Source: F23-D06 sp947165685
Lineage (GTDB): Bacteria; Bacteroidota; Bacteroidia; Bacteroidales; WCHB1-69
Direction: 5' to 3'
Length of the DNA: 64,000 nucleotides
Assembly (NCBI GenBank): GCA_947165685.1
Contig: CAMVBK010000009.1
Span: 1 to 64,000, forward strand
Below are positions 16,501 through 23,870 of the stretch, piece by piece. Within the stretch, counting starts at the first letter, position 1, and the number at the start of each line of letters is the position of its first letter. The position numbers were made by a program, and so were the translations under genes. A model generated the notes under the pieces. That model ran no database searches, was not told the DNA's origin, and worked only from the letters and a program-made list of their open reading frames with translations.

Positions 16501-17454
16501 GTTGTTGACGTTGTTTTCATCAACCTTGAAAGCATCGCCCAAAAGGGTGATCATGCTGTCGGACTGCATGATGGCCTGCGACACCGAGGTGCCGTCGCCA
16601 CCGTTATGCGAGCCGGAGAATGTGCAGTAAGAGTAACAGTTGTTGCGCGAACCCTGGTAGGCCGTGATGGCGCCGGACTCGGCATTGTAGTTGGTGATGG
16701 TGCCTGCAAAATAGCAGTTCGTGAAGTTGTCCCCGGTGCTGTTACCTCCCAGGCCGCCTGCGTAGAAGCCGCTGACGGTGCCGGTGGCGCCGCAGTTCTG
16801 GATATGGGTGCCGCCGGAAGAGTTCGGGTAGTTGGCGCCCACGATGCAGCCGATGTTGTTGTGGCTTGCCGACGGGCCGGTACCCGAAGGCGTACCCACC
16901 ACGTTGGCGTTGACTACCAAGCAATAACGGATGTAGATGGCACCGCCGCTGCGGGTCATGCCCGCGATGCAGCCCATCATGCCGCACGATTTCACCGTGG
17001 GATTATACATCACCAAGGAGTCAATCGTACACGGGTTCTGGATACAGCCGAAAAGACCCGCATGGAAATAGTTGGTCTTGTCGCAGTAGAGGTTGTGGAT
17101 GGCGTGGCCATGGCCGTTGAACGCGCCTCGGAAACTGTTTCCGGACGAAGCCTCCTCGCTCGTGGGGGTCGCTGCCCCGCCGATGGGCGTCCAGTTGTTG
17201 GTGTTGACCCCGTTGGCGTTCAACCAGATGTCGGCCGTCAGGTTCAGCGTCGCCCCCTGGAAGGAGGTGCCGCTGTTCACCAACTGTGCCACACCGGCAA
17301 GCTGCTCAGGAGTGGAAATGTCGAATGACGTCTGGGTGGCATCGTACCACGAAATGTCCGCGGTGCCGTCCCAGACCGTCTGCGCCTGCGCCTTCGGAGG
17401 GAATCCGAAGAGTGTCATCAGGCTAATCACGAAAAAAAGGTAAACCTTTTTCAT
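10501..17454 (-). CDS. Giant T9SS-secreted surface protein with FN3, GLUG-like and anchor-J-like domains
   Basis: 2317 residues. Signal peptide at 1-24 (ending AQAQ-T). A region with GLUG-type repeats follows (about 35-320, e.g. FRGAFNGHGHAIHNLYC), then an Ig/PKD-like domain (SETITVSPTTTTTYTMTG, about 335-395). The middle has several rounds of fibronectin-III-like domains alternating with long domains opening LPYIQDFEG, IPYLTDFED or LPYTTDFTT and containing LEFDWKG-type motifs (choice-of-anchor/MAM-like), plus one CUB-like segment (ISYDYITFYDG). The end is a type A T9SS sorting domain: KLFPNPAND ... VFDVYGKLV ... GMYFVRVTTEAG ... KPFVVKR. It should be exported by Sec, moved across the outer membrane by T9SS and attached. 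Adhesin or matrix-binding roles are guesses. A heptad repeat lies inside the sorting domain. Confidence 0.93.
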   Translation of the reverse strand: MKKVYLFFVISLMTLFGFPPKAQAQTVWDGTADISWYDATQTSFDISTPEQLAGVAQLVNSGTSFQGATLNLTADIWLNANGVNTNNWTPIGGAATPTSEEASSGNSFRGAFNGHGHAIHNLYCDKTNYFHAGLFGCIQNPCTIDSLVMYNPTVKSCGMMGCIAGMTRSGGAIYIRYCLVVNANVVGTPSGTGPSASHNNIGCIVGANYPNSSGGTHIQNCGATGTVSGFYAGGLGGNSTGDNFTNCYFAGTITNYNAESGAITAYQGSRNNCYSYCTFSGSHNGGDGTSVSQAIMQSDSMITLLGDAFKVDENNVNNGYPILSFMAGISASASEICNGESVVLTGMGYDSYLWTPGNLTSETITVSPTTTTTYTMTGTMSDGSTGTHSVTITVYPQAVINATVAASSDGQVHGTVSPESTTVPCLSSDNVTFTITPDEGWRVASVYMNGTLVNGEEGWGSVTVTVNPGGSLANVVINMTNAPTCIQPANLQVNDLHATSAEVVWHPAATGLPADFYNVAIVNQLTHDTTYDVAYDTTYSLPTLDPGTSYTVMVTASCTDNTESAAATRTFTTPALPIALPYIQDFEGDAATILTDFEFVHNGTNQWRIGSATGVDDGQGGTIHSLYVSNDNGVSNAYTISSTSNTYAVLNIEFPNTPAEYHLEFDWKGQGEGNYDYLYAYLCDASVNMPSTGAPSGTDVCGKLNLQSNWQHKDAILNNVVGTSKKLVFWWRNDGSVGTQPPAAIDNISIIGYTCGRPTNLVLTGSTSESLSVSWTENGSSTSWSLFYRVNGSNEDYTEVSVTGTPEADLYGLSTDTKYDMYVVSHCDDGEDSQASVTVSFRTQCGPLTELPYFNNFDDVISVDGTNFVTCWNRLTTDPAHVVRCYGSATHSGSYSLDFHYTPSCSTIAVTPQIDASIPLNTLMLDFWAYSGLGQGWFEIGTMSDPNDITTYEFYDTLRLSAPNTWENIIFTLENYTGSNQYIAILETQGTSTSLIVDDFTIDYIPVCYYPMNIAVTDLGNTTATLAWDEQGDATSWNIEYGPAGFTPGQGNGTVVTAYENPYTVTDLTPTVTYDFYVQSICSDDVSSFNGPASATPGQYIFDVTGHDTITTCGMILYDNGGPNGDYANSCDFTLVIYPEIPNAVVALNGTLNTESISYDYITFYDGVGTGSQITKIGGANQTVNVMSTTGPITLVFHSDGSVVRPGFAITASCVTCYPASGLQVSNIMTTSADLSWHSGSGDEYLVYLYGPSDTTVFDVFDTTLALTTLNLNTTYAVAVQTICSDGDTADLSAPVSFTTPTVPATIPYLTDFEDENDNIQWGLVNGTQTNKWYIGAPTDGTSDVNTTPGGMNGLYISNNNGASNTYSGTESHVYAFRDILVPDGTTELKLSFDWKAQGNNATYEFLRVYWLDPAVVTANAGSNPPSVGGVNYDLHGMPGYPTNGAHWLSQQNTWQHEEMLISATQFAGMGNGDHIYRLYFHWRNTSGSTNPPAAVDNVSLTVVTCATPMDLAASNITENSADLTWTGSADLFGVTILGSDGTQDYQTTTTNSLSLTGLNPNTAYQVAVRGYCGSDSSMLSQGIQFTTACGAITTLPFIADFNTYSSMNGSNFVECWSRHASDPSNHWVYVTTNDAYAGGSLDFHYTPNCYTMAVTPMFDPSISLNTLMVDGMTRIHLNGTAGTFEIGTMSDPNDPTTFTPYETITYSATFTWLPFTVLLNNYTGNDHYIAFRAMNGLDVSYLLDNLTFDVIPSCFHPTSASVSDITGDGATISWNGPTSNYVLEYGPAGFTQGTGTTVNVNNAMSYTLTGLNATTAYTVYIYSDCGPDGLSTGISVNFTTTMVAVNLPYTTDFTTDQAWELNNGTCANHWMMGTPSGESQSALFITNDNSSAGYNIGSSSTVMAEKLFYMPSDDSVHVEFDIRAGGESSFDYFKVFLVPSTETFTAGTGHNSQSGNTYSTNALNFSAYKSQTGYGSNPFTLNLTQGNAIHVSVNMPNPDANGLGKLVFLWRNDSSQGTQPGAIVTNVTVSTDGSGPVVTNPTVATNAATNVTQTTATLNATITNPDNVTVTAKGFEWKTTTGGTYTQVTGTGTGNNFTASLTGLTANTGYTFRAFITFNGQTVYGNELTFTTLPNDTPEPCVTPTGLTASNIENHAITLTWDANPNAVSWNIQYKPVNGQLTSATSTTNSYTITELEGDTEYEIQVQANCGGGNESEWSPIITAHTTNVGIENHLENSVKLFPNPANDLVNVQCTMYNVQMSADLHVFDVYGKLVQTVPMTGETTSVNVSGLADGMYFVRVTTEAGTVTKPFVVKR
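10675..10702. repeat. Four heptad units inside the T9SS sorting-domain coding sequence
   Basis: TACATTA then three TACATTG units in perfect tandem. On the coding (minus) strand they encode NVQCTMYNVQM in the sorting domain, between the LFPNPAND and VFDVYGK motifs. Four 7-base units are 28 bases, so the present frame is kept together with flanking bases. Confidence 0.9.
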
Positions 17455-17571
17455 AATACTGGATTTTGATGAATAATAGTGATATAAATAACTTGTTTAA
17501 TTTCAATGTTTTAAACATTTCCCCTCAGCCCATTTTCCAATCAAATCCAACGCTCGATCCAAAAACAGCCG

Positions 17572-17579
17572 CAAAGGTA
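17572..17579 (-). promoter_or_regulatory. -7 promoter element of the giant surface-protein gene
   Basis: Minus-strand TACCTTTG, leaving a 5' leader of about 110 bases before the start at 17454. The leader is AT-rich with no obvious structure. Confidence 0.6.
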
Positions 17580-17640
17580 CAAATTATTTTATTATTCACA
17601 AACAGATGTTGATGTTTTTTTTCGTCCTGTGCCGTAAGCC

Positions 17641-20121
17641 TCAGAACTCCACCATCAACTTCACGTTGATCAGCCGTCCCGTCAGGTAGGTAGGCACGGG
17701 ACGCTGGTTGTTGTAAATGTCGGTAACCCACATGTACGACGACACGTTGTAGGTGCCCAACAGGTTGAAGACCTCCACATATACGCCGGCGTTCTTGATG
17801 CTGCGCACGAAGGCGGACTTGTGCTTCATGCGGTCGCGGCTTTGCTCCAGAATCATGAACGAGAGGCCAAGATCGACACGGCGGTACCACGAGGAGCGGA
17901 ACACGCGCATGGCAGGCTCCGCTTTCGGCGGGCCGTAGGGCAATCCGCTGGCGAACACGAAGTTCAGGTGTACGCGGAACTGCGGGAAGCTCGGGATGTG
18001 GTCTTGGAAGAAGAGGTTGAACTGCACCCGCTGGTCGGTGGGACGCGGAATGTAGCCGACTTCCACGGTGTTGCCGTTCGCGTCGGTGCGGTAGTCGCCG
18101 ATGACATCCTCCATGGTCTTCATCAACGATACGGCAAACCACGACTCCAGCCCGCGCACGAATTCGCCGCTGATGCGCAGGTCTATGCCCGTGGCGTACC
18201 CTTTGGCGTTGTTCTTGCCGCTGTAGATGATCTGCACGTTGTTGACGTTGTAGGTGATCAGGCGGTCAAGGTATTTGTAGTAGGCCTCCGCCGTGAACTT
18301 GAACGGGCGTCGCCACAGCTTGAAGCGGTACTCGCTTCCGGCCACCACTTGCGCCGACCGCTGCGACCGGATGTTGGGGTTAAGCGACCCGTCAGGGTAG
18401 CGCATCTCGCGGTAGAACGCCGGCTGGTAGTAGAGGCCGGTGCGGAGGCTGAACTGCCAGTCGTGCTTCCAGCGCGGCTTGTAGGTGAAGGCTATTCGCG
18501 GCGACACGGTGAACTCCTTCGGGTTGTAGGTCCAGAAATGGTAGCGCAGGCCGCCGGTGAGGGTGAATCGGTTCGCACTGTCGCCGTCAATCTTCCAGGT
18601 GTCTTGTACATAGCCTGTTAACCGCCAAGTGTTAAGCGTGTTGAAGGAGACGAGATAGTTGTCGTCCCCGAAGTAGAGCTCGCGGGCGGGGTCGTCGGGC
18701 ATGACAATCTCGCCGGGCGCGGTGGGGATGTAGGGCAGCGTGTAGCCGGAGGAGTCGAGCATCGTCCACTCCCGGATGTTGTCGCGGATATATTCGTTCT
18801 GGGCCTTCACGCCCCATTCCAGTTTGTTGGAGAACGGGAGCCGGTGCGCACCCTGCAGGTCAGCGGCCGACACCACGGAAGTCAGGTGGTTGCGGGCGTG
18901 CTCCAAGTAGCTGCCGTAGCCCAGCTGGTCGCCCATTTCCACCTCGCCGTCGCCCCCGAGACGGATCTCGTTGAGCCAGTACTGCGCCAGAATGTCGTAG
19001 GTTTCGCTCTCTTTGGCGTAAAAAGAGGAGAGAATGAGCCGGTACTGGTTGCGCTCGTCGGGGTGGTAGTGGAAGGTGAGGCCGCCGAGGTAGTTCTGGT
19101 AGCGGTCCACCTCCTGGCCCTCGTAGAAGGCGCGCAGCATCTGGGCCTCGCCCACGCTGCCGTAGCGCGTGCTCACGCTGTCGGGCTGGAAGAGGTAGTA
19201 ATTGTAGGATGCGTTTCCTAAAAGGCTGATGGACAGTTTTTTCGTGACATCCCATTTCAGCAGGAACTGCGTATCGAAGAAACGGGGTTTGTAGTTGCCG
19301 GCGGTCTCTAAGGACTTGAGCAGGTAGGCGTTCGACTTGAAGCGGAGGCCCACGAGGAAGGAGAAGTTGCCGGTTTTGCCCTCGGCGTGGGCGGTGGCGC
19401 CGAGCAGACTGGCCGACACCGAGCCGCCGTACTGCACCGGGTCCTTATAGACCACGTCGAGCACGGAGGAGGTCTTGTCGCCGTATTTCGCGTCGAAGCC
19501 GCCGGCTGAGAAGGTGACGTTGCCGGTGAGGTCGCTGTTGATGAAGCTCATGCCCTCCTGTTGGGCGCTACGCACGAGGAACGGGCGGTAAATCTGGATG
19601 CCGTTCACGAAGACTAAGTTCTCGTCGAAGTTGCCGCCGCGAACGTTGTACTGCGAGCTGAGTTCGTTGTTGGAGGTGGTGCCGGGCAGCATTTTGATGA
19701 GCGACTCCATGCCGCCGGTGGGGGAGGGGAGTTGGAAAGTGAGTTTGGGGTTCACCTGCACGTAGCCAGTCGTTGTGGCCCCGTGGATGTTCACCGTCTC
19801 CAACCGTTCGCCCGTGGTGCGCAGCTGTAGGTCCAGCGTGTGGGTCTCCTTCGCCTTCAAGGTCAGCGACACCAATGTGTCGCGGTGGCTCAGGTGCTGG
19901 ACGAAGATGCGGATTTCACGGCCGGCGGGCACGGAGAGGCTGTATTGGCCGTGTTCGTTGCTGATGGTCTGCAGGTCGTGGTCGATGACGCGGAACACGG
20001 CGTTCTCGATGGGATCGCCAAACTCGTCGGACACAACCCCTTTTACCACAGCGTTTTGCGCAAGGCAGAAAGTCGTGGCGAACAGAAAAGCCATGATGGT
20101 CAGGATGCGATGCTTCATCAT
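17641..20121 (-). CDS. TonB-dependent outer-membrane receptor with carboxypeptidase-like N-domain
   Basis: 826 residues. Signal peptide 1-21, a carboxypeptidase-D regulatory-like beta-sandwich (about 24-105, GVVSDEFGDPIENAVFRV), a plug domain (about 125-235; SLIKMLPGTTSNNELSSQYNVRGGNFDENLVFVNGI) and a 22-strand-type barrel to the C-terminus (ending LMVEF with terminal Phe). It would import a substrate through the outer membrane with TonB energy. No SusD-like lipoprotein is adjacent, so this is not a classical SusCD glycan importer; an iron complex, vitamin or peptide is equally possible. The neighbours on either side have their own promoters or terminators. Confidence 0.93.
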   Translation of the reverse strand: MMKHRILTIMAFLFATTFCLAQNAVVKGVVSDEFGDPIENAVFRVIDHDLQTISNEHGQYSLSVPAGREIRIFVQHLSHRDTLVSLTLKAKETHTLDLQLRTTGERLETVNIHGATTTGYVQVNPKLTFQLPSPTGGMESLIKMLPGTTSNNELSSQYNVRGGNFDENLVFVNGIQIYRPFLVRSAQQEGMSFINSDLTGNVTFSAGGFDAKYGDKTSSVLDVVYKDPVQYGGSVSASLLGATAHAEGKTGNFSFLVGLRFKSNAYLLKSLETAGNYKPRFFDTQFLLKWDVTKKLSISLLGNASYNYYLFQPDSVSTRYGSVGEAQMLRAFYEGQEVDRYQNYLGGLTFHYHPDERNQYRLILSSFYAKESETYDILAQYWLNEIRLGGDGEVEMGDQLGYGSYLEHARNHLTSVVSAADLQGAHRLPFSNKLEWGVKAQNEYIRDNIREWTMLDSSGYTLPYIPTAPGEIVMPDDPARELYFGDDNYLVSFNTLNTWRLTGYVQDTWKIDGDSANRFTLTGGLRYHFWTYNPKEFTVSPRIAFTYKPRWKHDWQFSLRTGLYYQPAFYREMRYPDGSLNPNIRSQRSAQVVAGSEYRFKLWRRPFKFTAEAYYKYLDRLITYNVNNVQIIYSGKNNAKGYATGIDLRISGEFVRGLESWFAVSLMKTMEDVIGDYRTDANGNTVEVGYIPRPTDQRVQFNLFFQDHIPSFPQFRVHLNFVFASGLPYGPPKAEPAMRVFRSSWYRRVDLGLSFMILEQSRDRMKHKSAFVRSIKNAGVYVEVFNLLGTYNVSSYMWVTDIYNNQRPVPTYLTGRLINVKLMVEF

Positions 20122-20173
20122 CAGAAAACGAACGACGTATTACGTTTTTTTCTCCTTTTTATTGTGTTTCGGC

Positions 20174-20203
20174 AAAAAAAAACTGCTGTCCGGAAACAGC
20201 AGT
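20174..20203 (-). terminator. Rho-independent terminator of rpmB
   Basis: ACTGCTGT (20182-20189) pairs perfectly with ACAGCAGT (20196-20203) across a 6-base loop, followed on the minus strand by eight T. It lies just after the rpmB stop and before the receptor gene. Confidence 0.9.
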
Positions 20204-20230
20204 CCTTTTTTCTCTCGCGATGGAAACGGA

Positions 20231-20464
20231 TTATAAGATGCCATTGTCACTGGCCTCGATCAGGCATTGGTAGATGCCCTTCTTGTTGATGTTGCGCATG
20301 CCGTGCGCCGACACCTTGAGGTAAATCCACTCGTCCAGCTCCGGCACATAGAACTTCTTGGTGTGCAGGTTGGGTCTGAATTTCCGTTTCGTTTTGATAT
20401 TGGAGTGGGAGACATTGTTGCCCACAATCGCTTTCTTTCCGGTAATTTCACAAACTCTTGACAT
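20231..20464 (-). CDS. rpmB: 50S ribosomal protein L28 (bL28)
   Basis: 77 residues, the normal length. MSRVCEITGKKAIVGNNVSHSN, KRKFRPNL and the C-terminal basic/hydrophobic run are typical bL28. I chose the ATG at 20464, which begins with the family's Met-Ser-Arg-Val-Cys; an upstream in-frame start would add 26 residues not found in the family. It has its own promoter and a strong terminator. In many Bacteroidota rpmB is followed by rpmG and a small DUF4295 gene; here there is only 109 bases before the next gene and no rpmG. Confidence 0.97.
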   Translation of the reverse strand: MSRVCEITGKKAIVGNNVSHSNIKTKRKFRPNLHTKKFYVPELDEWIYLKVSAHGMRNINKKGIYQCLIEASDNGIL

Positions 20465-20512
20465 AGTTATCTTCTTTATTTTATTATATTTCGGTTTTGA
20501 TTTTTCGAGCGG

Positions 20513-20520
20513 CAAAAATA
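20513..20520 (-). promoter_or_regulatory. -7 promoter element of rpmB
   Basis: Minus-strand TATTTTTG, about 48 bases before the rpmB start. Confidence 0.65.
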
Positions 20521-20565
20521 CACTTTTTTTTGATACGCGCAACTGCCTAACACAAAAATATTTTC

Positions 20566-20621
20566 ACCTAACCTATTAACCCATTACCCCATTAACCTAT
20601 TCACCCATTCACCCATTCACC
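20566..20621. repeat. Short tandem repeat CCTATTA/ACCCATTC
   Basis: 7- to 8-base units (ACCTATT, CCCATTA, then CACCCATT repeated) between rpmB and the 3' end of glmS, reaching within three bases of the glmS stop. Confidence 0.8.
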
Positions 20622-20623
20622 GA

Positions 20624-22474
20624 CTATTCCACCGACACGGACTTTGCCAGATTCCTCGGCTTGTCCACGTCGCAGTCGCGGATGACGGCCACGTGGTAGG
20701 CGAGCAGCTGCAGCGGCACGGAAGCCACCAACGGTGTGAGCAGCTCTTCGGTTCTGGGAATTTCGATGCAGAACTTCGACATGTTCTTCACGGCGGTGTC
20801 GCCTTCGGTGACCACGGAGATGATGGTGCCCTTGCGGGCGATAATCTCTTGGATGTTACTCACCACCTTGTCGTAGGTTTTCTGTTCGGTGGCGATGACA
20901 ATGACAGGCATATTGGTGTCTATCAAGGCGATGGGACCGTGTTTGATTTCGGCGGCGGGGTATCCTTCGGCGTGGATGTAGGAGATTTCCTTGAGTTTGA
21001 GGGCCCCTTCCAGCGCCACGGGGAAGTTGACGCCGCGCCCGAGGAACATGGCGTTGGGCTTGGTGGCCACGTACTGCGCGATGCGCTGGATGTGCTGTTC
21101 CTGTTCGAGCACCAGGCGGATTTTGTCGGGGATGGACTCCAGGTCGTTGATTAGCTGGTGATACATCGACTTCGGGATGGTGCCTTTTTTCTCGGCGAGG
21201 CTCAGGGCCATGAGGGCGAGTACGGTCACCTGCGCGGTGAACGCCTTGGTGGAGGCCACGCCGATTTCAGGCCCCGCGTGCGTGTAGGAACCGGCCATGG
21301 TTTCCCGTGCCAGGGTTGAGCCCACCACGTTGCAGATGCCGATGACCGTGGCGCCGTGCCGCTTGCCGATCTCCACGGCGGCCAGCGTGTCGGCGGTCTC
21401 CCCCGACTGCGAGATGGCGATCAGCACGTCGTCTTCGCGGATGATGGGGTCGCGGTAGCGGAACTCGGAGGCGTACTCCACTTCAACGGGGATGCGCACC
21501 AACGTCTCGAACAGATGCTCCGCCACGAGTCCGGCGTGCCAGGAAGTGCCGCATGCCACGATGATGAACCGTCTGGCATTCAGCATCTTCTGCTCGTATT
21601 CGATGATGCCGCCCAAGGAAACCACATCCTTCTTCAGGTTGATACGGCCGCGCATACTGTCGGTCACTGCCTTGGGCTGCTCGTAGATCTCCTTGAGCAT
21701 GTAGGTGTCGAAGCCGCCCTTCTCCAACTGCTCCAAACTGAGCTCCAATTTTTGGAATTCGGGGCGTTTGAGCAGGTGCTTCTCATCGTTTATATTTCTG
21801 ATTTTCAGAGGTTCGCCGCGTTTGATGACCCCTACGTCGCCGTCTTCGAGATAGACGACATCCTGGGTGTATTCCACGATGGGCGCCCCGTCGGAGCCCA
21901 CGAAGTAGTTGCCGCCTGCGCGTCCGATGAGCAGCGGGCTGCCCTTTTTGGCGACGATGAGCCGGTCGGGGTCATCGACCGACAGGATGGCCAAGGCGTA
22001 GGTGCCCTCCACCATACTCAGGGCGAGCATGACGGCCTCGGGTAGCGCGAGCCCCTCTTTCTGCTGCACGCTTTTGATGAGATGCACAAGCACCTCGGTG
22101 TCGGTTTCGCTTCGGAAGACGAACCCCTCCTGCAGCAGTTGTTTCTTGAGACTGAGGTAGTTCTCGATGATGCCGTTGTGGATCAGCGCCATGGAGCCGT
22201 CGTCGGCGATGTGCGGGTGGGCGTTCTCTTCGCTCGGCTCGCCGTGTGTGGCCCAGCGTGTGTGCGCGATGCCGGCCGTGCCGTGCGTGTCTTTCCCGGC
22301 GCAGTACTGGTCCAGCTCGTCCACACGCCCCTTCTTTTTATACATTATTATATTATGGTCTTGCATTAAGGCCACGCCCGCACTGTCATACCCCCGGTAT
22401 TCCAGTTTTCGAAGGCCGTTGATGAGGACGCTGTAGGCTGCGTCCGTGCCGATGTATGCTACGATTCCGCACAT
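20624..22474 (-). CDS. glmS: Glutamine--fructose-6-phosphate aminotransferase (isomerizing)
   Basis: 616 residues. Makes glucosamine-6-phosphate from fructose-6-phosphate and glutamine, the first step to UDP-GlcNAc for peptidoglycan and lipid A. Cys2 right after the initiator is the Ntn-type glutaminase nucleophile (MCGIVAYIG). The glutaminase domain covers about 1-225 (HTRWATHGEPSEENAHPH, HNGIIENY), and two SIS sugar-binding domains cover about 290-430 and 460-605 (ISQSGETADTLAA, CGTSWHAG, HAEGYPAAEIKHGPIALI). The C-terminus PRNLAKSVSVE is the classic ending. The gene lies 73 bases after the DUF4270 gene with a heptad repeat between and no clear promoter, so it may be read from upstream. Confidence 0.98.
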   Translation of the reverse strand: MCGIVAYIGTDAAYSVLINGLRKLEYRGYDSAGVALMQDHNIIMYKKKGRVDELDQYCAGKDTHGTAGIAHTRWATHGEPSEENAHPHIADDGSMALIHNGIIENYLSLKKQLLQEGFVFRSETDTEVLVHLIKSVQQKEGLALPEAVMLALSMVEGTYALAILSVDDPDRLIVAKKGSPLLIGRAGGNYFVGSDGAPIVEYTQDVVYLEDGDVGVIKRGEPLKIRNINDEKHLLKRPEFQKLELSLEQLEKGGFDTYMLKEIYEQPKAVTDSMRGRINLKKDVVSLGGIIEYEQKMLNARRFIIVACGTSWHAGLVAEHLFETLVRIPVEVEYASEFRYRDPIIREDDVLIAISQSGETADTLAAVEIGKRHGATVIGICNVVGSTLARETMAGSYTHAGPEIGVASTKAFTAQVTVLALMALSLAEKKGTIPKSMYHQLINDLESIPDKIRLVLEQEQHIQRIAQYVATKPNAMFLGRGVNFPVALEGALKLKEISYIHAEGYPAAEIKHGPIALIDTNMPVIVIATEQKTYDKVVSNIQEIIARKGTIISVVTEGDTAVKNMSKFCIEIPRTEELLTPLVASVPLQLLAYHVAVIRDCDVDKPRNLAKSVSVE

Positions 22475-22484
22475 GTCAAGTGGG

Positions 22485-22545
22485 GTTCAAAGTTCAAAGT
22501 TCAAAGTTCAAACTCTAAGCTCTAAGCTCTAAATTCTAAGCTCTA
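22485..22545. repeat. Heptad repeat block upstream of glmS
   Basis: TTCAAAG and CTCTAAG units (minus-strand CTTTGAA and CTTAGAG) spanning nearly the whole gap between the DUF4270 stop and the glmS start. Confidence 0.88.
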
Positions 22546-22547
22546 TA

Positions 22548-23861
22548 TTAATACGTGGAATAGGCGATTTCGAGGCGGAGGCGGGTGGGGGAGTCGAGGT
22601 GGGTGCCGTCGAGGACGAGACGGTGGGGCCGCACGCCGGAACCGCGCACAATGAGGTTGATGGAGTTGCTCCAGTCGCCCTGCTGGAGAATCAGTTGCTG
22701 CACCCATTTGGTGACGCGGAACCGATATTCGTGCTTCGAGGCGTCGTAGGTGCCACCGTAGTAGGCGACCGAGGTGTAGTAGTCGTCGTCGGGTATGAAG
22801 CGGATGGCGCTGTCAGATTTGCCGATGCCCTGCAGGGTGAGTGCGGTGGGATGGGTGAGATAGGGGTTGCTGGGTTCCATGTCGGTGACGACCAGTTCGG
22901 CACGATGGATGACCACCCGTTTGTCGAGGTGGTCGAAGGCGTGCTCCAGATTCGGGAAGGTGATGTGGGTCTTAACGCCGCCACCGCCTTGCACGTAAAG
23001 CACCTCCTGTCCGATGGCGTGCTGGTTCTGAAGCACCTCCTCCACAAAGTCGCTGCTTTGCGATGTCTCATAATTGTGACTGATGTGGGTGAAGCGGACG
23101 CACTTGTCCGAGCAGGGGAACGTGTAGCGCTTGTTCTGCTCGTTGGCATTATGGTAATACAGGGTGATGCCGGTCAGGGCGCTGGTCATGTTGGAGGTGA
23201 GCATGTAGCCTCGGTTGCCAGTGTGCGACACGGCGGTGATGTACAGCCCGGGCAGGTACCCCGAGAAGTCGTTGTTGAGTTCAGCCTGGTGGTTGAGCAG
23301 TTCCTGGCCGAACTGTGGCGACAGGCGGATGCGCATGTGCGCGTTATAGACACCGGTATCGACCACCATGGAGGTGTTGGGCCTCAAGGTGTAGCCGTTG
23401 AGATTTTGGTTGATCGGGGTCGGGTCGTGTTCCATCGTGGCGTCCTGGTGGTAGGTGGTCTCCGAGTCGAGGCTTTCGGTGAGCCGGTGCACGCGGATGC
23501 CCACGGTGGAGTTGGTGTCGCCGTAATAGCCGGAGATCTGCAGGGTGAGCACCACGGAGTCGATGGAGGGGGCTTCGCCGAAGTTGACGGCATCGCCGGC
23601 CAAGGCGAATTCCGCGTAGATACCCGCCTCACTATCCCCGAACACGGGGTCGCTGAGATGGCCCAGGATGTTGGCCGACAGGTTGGTGGTGCTGATGGTA
23701 TCCTCCAGTTCAGAGTACGCCTGCAAGGTGACGGTGTCCGTGAAGGTGGTGCCCACCAGGTTGTCGATCAGGTCGAGGCCGATGTCGGAACTTTCCCTTT
23801 TGCAGCCCGGCATGAGAAGGCACGCTAAAAGCGCAAGGGTGCAGAGAAGAAGCTTTTTCAT
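22548..23861 (-). CDS. DUF4270 lipoprotein
   Basis: 437 residues. Signal peptide with lipobox LMPGC (Cys20), so a lipoprotein. The KRESSDIGLDLI start, LSDPVFGDSEAGIYAEF and repeated IDSVVLTL segments fit DUF4270, a Bacteroidota-specific family that usually sits beside the GT5 starch-synthase-like gene, as here (9-base gap). Its function is unknown; the mostly beta composition and surface lipoprotein status suggest an envelope role. It is probably co-transcribed from the GT5 promoter. Confidence 0.88.
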   Translation of the reverse strand: MKKLLLCTLALLACLLMPGCKRESSDIGLDLIDNLVGTTFTDTVTLQAYSELEDTISTTNLSANILGHLSDPVFGDSEAGIYAEFALAGDAVNFGEAPSIDSVVLTLQISGYYGDTNSTVGIRVHRLTESLDSETTYHQDATMEHDPTPINQNLNGYTLRPNTSMVVDTGVYNAHMRIRLSPQFGQELLNHQAELNNDFSGYLPGLYITAVSHTGNRGYMLTSNMTSALTGITLYYHNANEQNKRYTFPCSDKCVRFTHISHNYETSQSSDFVEEVLQNQHAIGQEVLYVQGGGGVKTHITFPNLEHAFDHLDKRVVIHRAELVVTDMEPSNPYLTHPTALTLQGIGKSDSAIRFIPDDDYYTSVAYYGGTYDASKHEYRFRVTKWVQQLILQQGDWSNSINLIVRGSGVRPHRLVLDGTHLDSPTRLRLEIAYSTY

Positions 23862-23870
23862 GGAATCCTC

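Noticed and set aside
11701..17328. Long open frames on the plus strand (11701-13983 and 15469-17328) opposite the giant surface-protein gene
   Set aside because: They mirror the codon pattern of the minus-strand gene, contain low-complexity Gly/Val/Arg-rich translations, and have no promoter or recognisable domain. The minus-strand frame has a signal peptide and a T9SS sorting domain.
17641..20121. SusCD-type polysaccharide utilisation locus around the TonB receptor and beta-mannosidase
   Set aside because: No SusD homologue, and the beta-mannosidase is 10 kb away across several promoters.
20231..20542. Longer L28 start upstream of 20464
   Set aside because: It would add 26 residues outside the family's length and overlap the promoter.
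22599..23828. 409-codon plus-strand frame opposite the DUF4270 gene
   Set aside because: Val/Gly/Asp-rich shadow translation; the minus-strand protein has a lipobox and family motifs.
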